Assembly (NCBI RefSeq): GCF_050937815.1
Contig: NZ_JACDIJ010000001.1
Location: 62,001 to 126,000, forward strand
DNA: 64,000 nt
Origin: Treponema_C sp050937815
GTDB taxonomy: Bacteria; Spirochaetota; Spirochaetia; Treponematales; Treponemataceae
Direction of reading: 5' to 3'
Both the position numbers and the translations under genes were made by a program. Below, piece by piece: positions 1-7,117 of this stretch; the stretch's first letter is position 1; the number at the start of each line of letters is the position of its first letter. The notes beneath the pieces are model-generated. The model was not told where the DNA came from. It saw nothing but the letters and a program-made list of their open reading frames with translations, and ran no database searches.

Positions 1-60
1 AATATCGGCACGGGTTCCGCGTATTATGGTTCCGTAGATAAGCCGCTGTTTGCCGGCTAA
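1..60 (+). CDS. 3' end of an unidentified CDS (partial)
   Basis: An open frame enters from the left edge and ends at a TAA at 58-60, giving a 19-residue tail that ends KPLFAG. Its stop overlaps by three bases the stop of the converging minus-strand gene, a common arrangement in this compact genome. Too little is visible to name a family. It could be a chance open frame, since only 19 codons support it. Confidence 0.35.
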   Translation, partial: NIGTGSAYYGSVDKPLFAG

Positions 61-386
61 CCTCTTAAGAAATTATACAATACAGCCAAAACGATAGCCA
101 ATAGTATAAAGGTCGCGATATAAACCCAAACGGGAAGCGGATCATCCGCTTTTTTTCCGTATGCGCCGCTTTTTTTTGCGGAATCGGAAGAACCGCCGAA
201 ATCTTTCATAGCGTAACCGCATTGCGGGCAGCCTTTTTTAAAAGCCGAATGTTCGCCCGTGTGCCCGCAATTCGGACAACGCACCGAGGCGAAAAAACGT
301 CCGCATTTGGGGCAAAATCGCGCATTTACCGGAACTTCCGTATCACAAAATTCGCAAAAAAACTTGGGACGGTGTTTTGCGTTCAT
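57..386 (-). CDS. Double zinc-ribbon, single-TM membrane protein
   Basis: A 109-residue protein of unknown role. Two zinc-ribbon modules are visible: CEFC...CPKC near the N-terminus and CPNC...CPQC at roughly residues 35-55, followed by a charged Ser/Lys linker and one C-terminal membrane helix (VYIATFILLAIVLAVLYNF). It is therefore probably tail-anchored with the ribbons in the cytoplasm. I chose the ATG at 386 (MNAKHRP) over the upstream ATG at 434: the extra 16 residues are hydrophobic and unlike a ribbon protein, but neither start has a good ribosome binding site. The gene lies 72 bases downstream of tRNA-Leu on the same strand. Zinc-ribbon tail-anchored proteins of this kind are common in bacteria and mostly uncharacterised. 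Confidence 0.75.
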   Translation of the reverse strand: MNAKHRPKFFCEFCDTEVPVNARFCPKCGRFFASVRCPNCGHTGEHSAFKKGCPQCGYAMKDFGGSSDSAKKSGAYGKKADDPLPVWVYIATFILLAIVLAVLYNFLRG

Positions 387-457
387 AAAAAAAGCATAAC
401 CTAATTGGAAAAAAAAATCCAGAGGGAAATACATAAAATGGAGGTTTTTTCCGTTAA

Positions 458-541
458 TGCCCGGAACAAGACTTGAACTTGCACACCCGTGAAGGCTCTA
501 GTACCTGAAACTAGCGTGTCTACCAATTCCACCATCCGGGC
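458..541 (-). tRNA. tRNA-Leu (anticodon CAG)
   Basis: On the minus strand an 84-nt cloverleaf folds from a GCCCGGA/TCCGGGC acceptor stem with discriminator A, a class II D-arm (AATTGGTAGACA), an anticodon stem CTAGT/ACTAG around the loop TTCAGGT (anticodon CAG), a long variable arm (GCCTTCACGGGTGTGC region) and a T-arm with GTTCAAGTC. The long variable arm and CAG anticodon fit leucine. CCA is not encoded, so the tail must be added after transcription; a candidate nucleotidyltransferase lies at 62690-63814. Confidence 0.95.
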
Positions 542-589
542 AGGAAAAAACGCAGCCGTTAATAAGCCGCTTATTTTTTAACTGCATTA

Positions 590-618
590 AATATAGTGAA
601 AAAACGGACTTATGTCAA
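590..618 (-). promoter_or_regulatory. Sigma-70 promoter of tRNA-Leu
   Basis: Minus-strand TTGACA (618-613), a 17-base spacer, then TATATT (595-590). A transcript would start about 40 bases upstream of the mature tRNA 5' end at 541. This is one of the best matches to the sigma-70 consensus in the window. Confidence 0.7.
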
Positions 619-695
619 CAATATAAATTATTAAAACAAGCGGTACCTATTGTAAAATTACGGCAAACGGCAGGTATTTAATGCCGCAGTTATTT

Positions 696-1676
696 TTATT
701 TTTTTAAAATACACATTTCGGCAACGCCATCATCGAGGCCTTGTACTTGTACCGATACGTTTAAAATTTCATCGCCGCGTTTTATAATGCCGCTCGACTT
801 TTGTCCGAAACGCAAACTGCGGAATAGGTTTTTATCGTCCGGTCGGAAAAATAACAAAGGCGGGTTGTATTCGACTATAGAGCCTTGTACGGCCGTTTTT
901 GTTGACGGATGCACAAAGGTAAACGTATTCGCTTTAGCGGGTTGTTCCGGTTTGCTGTCGGCGGTAAAATCGGCATTAAAATCGTCTTTTACGAAAACAG
1001 TTTCCGACGCGTCTGCCTCAGATTCGATTTCGATAGGCTGTGCCGGAATTTCAATTTCAGGTTCGGTTATGCTTTCAAATTCTTTTGTGTTTGTGCCGAT
1101 TTCGGGTAGCTCTTCAATGTACTCCGGTGCAATGTCTTCGTTATTTTCCAGCTCAATAAGTGTAATACATTCTTTCGAAACGTTCGGACTGCTTTCAATC
1201 GGTTCGGCAAAATCTATAATTTCAAGTTCGTCCGCATACTGTTCGTTTTGATTTTCCCGTTCGGCAGGGTTGTCGGGTTTAAGCTGCACTTGCGTATGCG
1301 TTTGTGTTTTTCCCGCTGCATCGGAAAAGAGCAGTGCGGTAATTTGCTCTTGAATGTCTTTTTCTTCGATGGAAGTATCGAGGCAGTGGACGCCCAAAAA
1401 ATCTGCTTTTTCACTTTCTTCTTCCGAAAGGTGTGCTCCAAGAAAAATACGGGGCTGCAAGGGACCGAATCCGGTTTTTATGTGTTGTACCAGTGTTTTC
1501 CAATGACGCGGATAATCGGAACCGTCTATAAACACAAGCTGCGGTGCTATTTCTTCCAAATTGTCCATCGCTTTTAAAAGCCAGCGATAACAAATTATAT
1601 CATAGCCCGCTTTATTAAAAAAAGCTGCATATGAGTTCAGCACATCTTCGGATTCCGAAATCAATAAGGCTTTCAT
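696..1676 (-). CDS. Uncharacterised protein with receiver-like N-terminus
   Basis: A 326-residue cytoplasmic protein that I cannot name. Residues 1-125 (MKALLISESEDVLNSYAAFF..., then LVFIDGSDYP and an alpha/beta pattern) resemble a degenerate response-regulator receiver, with FIDGSD where the phospho-acceptor aspartate loop would be. Residues 130-245 are an acidic, Glu/Pro-rich linker without clear fold. The last 75 residues (from about TFTFVHPSTKTAV) look like a small beta domain and could be PilZ-like, but I do not see a convincing RxxxR motif. The start ATG overlaps the stop of the upstream gene by four bases (ATGA), so the two are translationally coupled. Confidence 0.75.
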   Translation of the reverse strand: MKALLISESEDVLNSYAAFFNKAGYDIICYRWLLKAMDNLEEIAPQLVFIDGSDYPRHWKTLVQHIKTGFGPLQPRIFLGAHLSEEESEKADFLGVHCLDTSIEEKDIQEQITALLFSDAAGKTQTHTQVQLKPDNPAERENQNEQYADELEIIDFAEPIESSPNVSKECITLIELENNEDIAPEYIEELPEIGTNTKEFESITEPEIEIPAQPIEIESEADASETVFVKDDFNADFTADSKPEQPAKANTFTFVHPSTKTAVQGSIVEYNPPLLFFRPDDKNLFRSLRFGQKSSGIIKRGDEILNVSVQVQGLDDGVAEMCILKK

Positions 1677-2632
1677 TCTGTCCCCAAATTATCTACCGTA
1701 TAATCATATATTTGCCATATTCCGTCGCGCAAACGAACGTAATAAGTGTAGCGTTTTTTTTCTTTAAAGGTCGGGTATTTGAACCATTCTATAACACTGA
1801 CAGTTCCTTCGTTTTTCGTATATGCGGTTTTTTCAATCGTAAACATTTCGGGAATTGCGGCTATATCCGAATCCATATTTTCGGCTGCAAGGAGTTTTTT
1901 AAAATTAGAAAGCATTGTTAAGCGTTCCTGTTCGGAAGCTGCCGTATATTTGCGTTTGTTAATATCGTTTTTCATATAAATGGCTTCTACATCCATATAT
2001 AAAAAAAACTGATCCCAAAGGCTGCGCTGTCTAGCTATAATTGTATATTCGATAACTTTATCCGGTGCAATCGCTTCCGGTTTTAAAATATGAGCCGTTT
2101 CATAATCGATAGGAATCATAGTAGAGGCCCCTATTCCCGGATCCGGATTGATTTCAAGGCTCAAACGATTTGAAACAAGGGTAATGTCTTTTGTTTTATA
2201 TAATTCGGGATAAAAGGTTAATTCAAAATAATACACGGAAGGTTTTTCGATAACCAGATAGTCTTTTAGATTAACGATAAAGGCGTATTCTTCTTCCGGT
2301 TCAAGGGCAAGTTCTCTGAAATATACGGTTTGACTTGTTGTACGCTTTCGGATAAGGTTATCGGTTTGTGTAAGCTTTATATTGCGTGCATCAAAGGCCG
2401 TAAAATCCACACTGAATACGCGGTCGTCGGCCAATTTAAAACGTAAAGTATTTTGCCCCTTGTTGACGATACTCACATGAACATAGACGGGGTTTGTGTC
2501 GGTATTATTCGGATAATACATTGTTTTATCGTACAGCTTAATTGCAACCCGTGCCGTATCCGTTTGTTGTGCATAAAGGCTCTGGGCAAACAAAACAAAA
2601 ATCGTTATACTATATGCAAGAATACGTTTCAC
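1673..2632 (-). CDS. Exported protein of unknown function
   Basis: A 319-residue exported protein. I chose a GTG start at 2632 because GGAG lies eight bases upstream and it yields a clean signal peptide (KRILAYS, hydrophobic core TIFVLFAQ, cleavage after LYAQQ). An ATG further upstream would add 15 residues overlapping the promoter region. The mature part shows beta-rich segments (residues ~30-150, an immunoglobulin-like alternation with VYVHVSIVNKG and YYFELTFYPEL) followed by an alpha/beta C-terminus containing a run of aromatic and basic residues around KYPTFKEKKRYTYYVRL. No known motif is recognised. It is the first gene of a two-gene unit with the receiver-like gene and is divergent from mfd with 50 bases between starts. 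Confidence 0.75.
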   Translation of the reverse strand: MKRILAYSITIFVLFAQSLYAQQTDTARVAIKLYDKTMYYPNNTDTNPVYVHVSIVNKGQNTLRFKLADDRVFSVDFTAFDARNIKLTQTDNLIRKRTTSQTVYFRELALEPEEEYAFIVNLKDYLVIEKPSVYYFELTFYPELYKTKDITLVSNRLSLEINPDPGIGASTMIPIDYETAHILKPEAIAPDKVIEYTIIARQRSLWDQFFLYMDVEAIYMKNDINKRKYTAASEQERLTMLSNFKKLLAAENMDSDIAAIPEMFTIEKTAYTKNEGTVSVIEWFKYPTFKEKKRYTYYVRLRDGIWQIYDYTVDNLGTE

Positions 2633-2682
2633 AACCTGTTCTCCGTAAAAAAATATCCATATTATATTATCGGACAAAATTC

Positions 2683-5600
2683 ATGAATTCGTTATATCAT
2701 ATCATACATTCTTCAAAAAATATACAGGGAATTATACAAAATTTTCAAAAAGAAGATGTTTATCCCTGTCAAATCGAAGGTGCGCAAAAGGGCTTGTATG
2801 CCTTTTTTTTAGCCGAGTTTTTGAATGCCGATAGAATAAAACCGCATAACGCAGCGGATGCTTTTACGGGCGTTCAAACCGTTTTTCTTATCGTGCCGGA
2901 AGAAAAAGAAGCTAAGGACTTATTGACCGATTTGCAAAGTGTGTTTTCGGACAAAGACGGAAATGCATTAGCCGACATATACAGCCTTCCGTGGTGGGGA
3001 ACTCTTCCGTACCGTGCGGTGGCAAAGGGCGCGCGTGTTTTCGGCGAAAGGGCTTCCGTTCTTGCAAAAATGCTTATGGCAAAACGGGAGAGCGGACAGT
3101 CATCCGTGCGCCCGTCAATCTTTGTTATGACCCAGCGCGCTTTTTTAACGCCCGTTCCTCCGGCCGCATACACCGAAAGTCTTATATTTTCCCTTTCGGC
3201 CGGTCAAAGCTTTGACCCCGCCGCATTGGCGGACCGTTTAAGCGCTCAGGGCTATATACGGGTTCCGCGCGTTACGGTTAGAGGCGAGTTTACGATGCGC
3301 GGCGAAGTATTCGATATCTTTATGCCGGGCGAAGATTATCCGCACCGCATTGTGTTCGACTTTGACCGCATAGAAAGCATACGTTCCTTTGACCGCGAAA
3401 CGCAAACTTCAATTGAAAAGCTTACAAGCCTTATTATCTATCCGATGAAAGAAACCGTTTGGACGGACAATCTTATTCAAAGGCTCGATACAAAGCTTTC
3501 CCGCCTTGCCGGAAAAACGGGCTTAAGCTATGATACCGTGCTTGAAAGTTTAATCAATACGCGGGAAGCCGACGGCGAAGAGCTTTTTTATCCGATTGTA
3601 CACGCCGAACCGGACGCACAAAGTGCGGGCGTAAAAAGTTCATCGGTACTCGATTATGCGTCAACGGATACGGCGGTGTTCTTTTTCGACTATGACCGCC
3701 AATTAAACGCCGTCGAAAACCTGGCAAAAGAGTACTCCGGCTTATATAAAAAAGCCTGCTCTTTTTATCCCGAACGTTTTATTCCGCCGCCCGAAACCCA
3801 AATCCTAGACTTTGAAAGCTCCCTTGAATCTCATAAAAAACGCCTTTTATTCCGCACTATTCATACGGAGCATGCGGACGAAAAAATCCCCCTCAAAATC
3901 GAATGCGACCCGCCGCGGAGCTTTTTCGGCAATATCAATTATTTAAAAGAAAGCTTGGAAGCCCTGCAAAAAGACGGCTGGCGCATTTTTATCTATGCCG
4001 ACAGCTCCCCCCAGGCAATGCGCATAGGCGAGCTTTTAAAAGATTTTCCCGGCGTCATTATAGTTCCGCTTCAAATATCGTCGGGTTTTGCTCTTGCCGA
4101 CGTAAAAACCGCCGTTATTCAGGAAAACGAAATATTCGGCCGGCGCAAACACACGCCCAAGTCGATAAAACAGGCAAAAAGCGCGGTTTTGGACACCTTT
4201 GTCGAGCTTAATCCGGGCGATTTTGTCGTACACGTCAATTACGGTATCGGGCTTTTTAAAGGCATAGAACGTGTAAAAGCCCTCGGCCACGAGCGCGATT
4301 ACGTTAAACTCGAATACGCCGACGAAGAAACCGTTTTTATTCCGATTGAACAGGTGAACCTCGTGCAGCGCTATATCGGAAACGAGGGAGATGCGCCGCG
4401 CCTTGACCGCCTGGGCTCCAAAAACTGGGAAAACCGCAAAAACCGCGTTAAACAGTCGGTTGAAGATATAGCCGAAAAACTGATAGATTTGTATTCACGA
4501 AGAAAGGCCGCCCGCGGTTTTGCCTTCCCGAAAGACAGTGAATTTATGACCGCCTTTGAAGCCGCCTTTCCCTATGTGGAAACCGAAGATCAGCTTACCG
4601 TTGCCGAAGAAATCAAAGCCGATATGGAAAAGCCCGTTCCTATGGACCGCCTTATTTGCGGCGATGTCGGTTACGGAAAAACCGAACTTGCCATGAGGGC
4701 GGCTTTTAAAGCCGTTATGGGCGGAAAACAGGTTGCCTTTTTGGCGCCGACAACCATCCTTGCAGAGCAGCACTACGAAACCTGTGCCGAACGTTTTGAA
4801 AATTTTCCCGTACGTATCGCCCACATGTCGCGCTTTGTTTCAAAAGCGGAGCAGACAAAGATTTTAAAGTCCCTTGCCGCAGGCGAAATCGATATTTTAA
4901 TCGGCACCCACCGCATTATTCAAAAAGACGTGCGTTTTAAAGATTTGGGGCTTATGATTATCGACGAAGAACAGCGCTTCGGCGTTAAAGATAAAGAACG
5001 CTTAAAACAGCTTAAAACGAATATCGACGCCCTTGCAATGAGCGCAACGCCTATTCCCCGCACCCTGCACATGAGCCTTTTAAAAATCCGCGATATGAGC
5101 CTTTTAAAAACGCCGCCTCAAAACCGCCAAGCGATTGAAACCGTTATCGACGCATACAATGAAGAGCGCGTTGCCGAAGCCATCAGGCGCGAAGCCGAGC
5201 GGGGAGGGCAGGTGTTTTATCTTCACAACCGCGTCGAAAGCCTCGAAGAAGTACGCATAAAATTACAGCAAGCCGTCCCCGAAATGCTTATCGATACCGC
5301 CCACGGAAGAATGAGCGCGGGCGAACTTGACGATATTTTCCGCCGCTTTAAAATGGGCGGTTTTCACGTATTGATTGCCACCACCATTATCGAAAACGGT
5401 ATCGATATACCCAACGTCAATACGATTATCATAGACCGCGCCGATATGTACGGCGTATCCCAGCTTTACCAGCTGCGCGGGCGGGTAGGGCGCAGCGACC
5501 GAAAAGCCTACGCCTATCTTTTGTACCCCGAAAACCGCGCCCTAAGCGAAGTGGCCATGAAGCGTTTGCAGGTAATAAGCGACTTTACCGAATTGGGAAG

Positions 5601-6216
5601 CGGCTTTAAAATTGCCATGAAGGATATGGAAATCCGCGGCGCGGGAAACCTTTTGGGGCGCGACCAATCCGGCGACGTATATTCTGTCGGCTTCGACTTA
5701 TACCTCCGCCTTTTGGAAGAAGCGGTGCGCCGCCTCAGCGACGAAAACTACACCGAAGAAGAAGACGTTTTACTCGAACTCGAATACACGGGCTTTATTC
5801 CCGACAGCTATATTTCCAATGCACAAATTAAAATGGAAGTCTATAAAAAAATTGCCGCAGCTTCGAGTTCGGCCACAAGCGAAGACGAGGCGGCCCTTAT
5901 TTATGCCGAATTGGAAGACCGTTTCGGTCCGGTTCCTCCTGAAGTATCGAGCTTGCTTGCTTTGGCGGAGATAAAAATCATGTGCCGCAAATTGTCGATT
6001 TCGTCGCTCAAAGAGAGAAACGGAAGCGCAGCAATCGAATTTTCGCGCGTATCCGATATTTCCGTCGAAAAGGTTTTGCGCCTCATAAAAGAAAGCGCCG
6101 GCCGCGTAAAACTTGATGCCCGCAAACCCAACGTATTGATTTTACAAACCGGAAAAATCGGCCTTCAAGAAAAAAGCGAATTTATAAAAGAAAAACTTGA
6201 AGCTTTAATGGCTTAA
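2683..6216 (+). CDS. mfd: Transcription-repair coupling factor Mfd
   Basis: Mfd displaces RNA polymerase stalled at DNA lesions and recruits UvrA for nucleotide excision repair. The 1177-residue length is typical. In order: UvrB-homology region (about 20-330), RNA-polymerase-interacting CarD-like domain (about 503-566, with ELNPGDFVVHVNYGIG), RecG-type translocase with Walker A GDVGYGKTE (about 660), DEEQ box (IDEEQRFGV, about 759), SATPIPRT and QLRGRVGRS motifs, and a C-terminal TRCF domain (about 1040-1155). The start at 2683 (MNSLYHII) is preferred over an in-frame extension of 47 residues that runs antisense into the divergent gene's signal peptide. There is no clear ribosome binding site; TATTAT at 2665-2670 may be its -10. 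Confidence 0.97.
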   Translation: MNSLYHIIHSSKNIQGIIQNFQKEDVYPCQIEGAQKGLYAFFLAEFLNADRIKPHNAADAFTGVQTVFLIVPEEKEAKDLLTDLQSVFSDKDGNALADIYSLPWWGTLPYRAVAKGARVFGERASVLAKMLMAKRESGQSSVRPSIFVMTQRAFLTPVPPAAYTESLIFSLSAGQSFDPAALADRLSAQGYIRVPRVTVRGEFTMRGEVFDIFMPGEDYPHRIVFDFDRIESIRSFDRETQTSIEKLTSLIIYPMKETVWTDNLIQRLDTKLSRLAGKTGLSYDTVLESLINTREADGEELFYPIVHAEPDAQSAGVKSSSVLDYASTDTAVFFFDYDRQLNAVENLAKEYSGLYKKACSFYPERFIPPPETQILDFESSLESHKKRLLFRTIHTEHADEKIPLKIECDPPRSFFGNINYLKESLEALQKDGWRIFIYADSSPQAMRIGELLKDFPGVIIVPLQISSGFALADVKTAVIQENEIFGRRKHTPKSIKQAKSAVLDTFVELNPGDFVVHVNYGIGLFKGIERVKALGHERDYVKLEYADEETVFIPIEQVNLVQRYIGNEGDAPRLDRLGSKNWENRKNRVKQSVEDIAEKLIDLYSRRKAARGFAFPKDSEFMTAFEAAFPYVETEDQLTVAEEIKADMEKPVPMDRLICGDVGYGKTELAMRAAFKAVMGGKQVAFLAPTTILAEQHYETCAERFENFPVRIAHMSRFVSKAEQTKILKSLAAGEIDILIGTHRIIQKDVRFKDLGLMIIDEEQRFGVKDKERLKQLKTNIDALAMSATPIPRTLHMSLLKIRDMSLLKTPPQNRQAIETVIDAYNEERVAEAIRREAERGGQVFYLHNRVESLEEVRIKLQQAVPEMLIDTAHGRMSAGELDDIFRRFKMGGFHVLIATTIIENGIDIPNVNTIIIDRADMYGVSQLYQLRGRVGRSDRKAYAYLLYPENRALSEVAMKRLQVISDFTELGSGFKIAMKDMEIRGAGNLLGRDQSGDVYSVGFDLYLRLLEEAVRRLSDENYTEEEDVLLELEYTGFIPDSYISNAQIKMEVYKKIAAASSSATSEDEAALIYAELEDRFGPVPPEVSSLLALAEIKIMCRKLSISSLKERNGSAAIEFSRVSDISVEKVLRLIKESAGRVKLDARKPNVLILQTGKIGLQEKSEFIKEKLEALMA

Positions 6217-6287
6217 CCGTGTCAGTTTTTTTTGTCCTTGTGTGTGAACACACCGCCCGCCGTACACGGTCTATAAATCTTATTAAG

Positions 6288-6391
6288 ATGAGCACAAAAG
6301 TGCACAAAGGAGCGAAAAACCGCTTTTTCGGTGAAATTTTCGGCCTTTGAATTTCCGGAATTTTTATCACCATGTATACAAAAGTGCTCAT
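6288..6391. repeat. Interrupted inverted repeat in the mfd-HAD gap
   Basis: ATGAGCAC (6288-6295) is repeated in inverse as GTGCTCAT (6384-6391), and the ten bases ACAAAAGTGC occur directly at 6294-6303 and near 6378-6387. The 237-base gap between mfd and the HAD gene otherwise holds no convincing gene. The pattern could be an operator pair or a relic; no T-run terminator is attached. Confidence 0.4.
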
Positions 6392-6439
6392 TTACAGTTT
6401 GATATTTTGTTTTCTCTGTACTTTTATGCCGAAATAAGG

Positions 6440-6445
6440 TACAAT
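6440..6445 (+). promoter_or_regulatory. Probable -10 element of the HAD gene
   Basis: TACAAT ends eight bases before the ATG at 6454, so transcription would begin at or within a base or two of the start codon. I find no good -35 at 16-18 bases upstream, so this site is weaker evidence than the other leaderless candidates. Confidence 0.35.
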
Positions 6446-6453
6446 GGGGTATT

Positions 6454-7080
6454 ATGATTAAAGCTTTAATTTTAGACTACGGAAACGTCATTTCAAAAAC
6501 GAATACCGGCGATTGTGCCGATGAAATGGAAAAATTAAGCGGTGTTCCGGCCGATGTATTTCGCGGTGTGTATGAAAAATACCGCTTTGATTTTGACCGC
6601 GGTGTAATAAACGGTGCCGAAATGTACCGCCGCTTACTGGAAGAGGCAGGCTATACGGATGTTGCATCCGACCGTCCGTTGCTCGATAAAATCGCCCGTT
6701 TGGATTTGGAAAGCTGGAAAGATATTCACGATGATGTAAGCGATTGGGCGCTCGGTGTACAAAAAGCAGGGTATAAGCTCGGCATTTTATCGAATATGCC
6801 GTATGAGTTTTTGGATTTGTATGAAAAAAGCATTCCGCCTTTTGTGCATGCCGATTATGCCTGTTTTTCATGCCGTGTAAAACTTATAAAGCCCGAACCC
6901 GCGATTTATAAAGATTGTCTTCGCGGTCTTAAAGTGGAGGCGGCTGAAGCTGTTTTTTTCGATGATATACCTCATAATATCGATGCCGCGCTTGCACTTG
7001 GCATGAATGCCTTTGTGTGGACGGGGTTGGAGCAAGCTCAGCGGGATTGGGCGCGCTGTGTAAGGGAAAAAAATACCTGA
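6454..7080 (+). CDS. HAD-family phosphatase (YihX-like)
   Basis: A 208-residue haloacid dehalogenase superfamily hydrolase, subfamily IA variant 3 in appearance. Motif I is LDYGNVI with nucleophile D8; in this variant the usual DxD is DxG, as in YihX-type sugar-phosphate phosphatases. Motif II is ILSNMP, motif III the lysine in LIKPEPAIYK, motif IV FFDDIPHNIDAA. A helical cap lies between motifs I and II (about 15-95). Substrate is not predictable; alpha-glucose-1-phosphate or a similar small phosphoester is possible. It stands alone or leads a two-gene unit with the helicase gene 37 bases downstream. Confidence 0.88.
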   Translation: MIKALILDYGNVISKTNTGDCADEMEKLSGVPADVFRGVYEKYRFDFDRGVINGAEMYRRLLEEAGYTDVASDRPLLDKIARLDLESWKDIHDDVSDWALGVQKAGYKLGILSNMPYEFLDLYEKSIPPFVHADYACFSCRVKLIKPEPAIYKDCLRGLKVEAAEAVFFDDIPHNIDAALALGMNAFVWTGLEQAQRDWARCVREKNT

Positions 7081-7117
7081 ATATCTGGAAAACTGCAAGA
7101 GCCTGAAATTTTGTGAT

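Noticed and set aside
2542..2682. 47-residue in-frame extension of Mfd upstream of 2683
   Set aside because: It is antisense to the signal peptide of the divergent exported-protein gene and lies over the promoter region.
6241..6253. Terminator for mfd at GTGTG-TGAA-CACAC
   Set aside because: Five-base stem with its T-run on the wrong (upstream) side.
6182..6391. 69-codon minus-strand ORF after mfd
   Set aside because: Overlaps the mfd 3' end, no SD, atypical composition and no recognisable motif.
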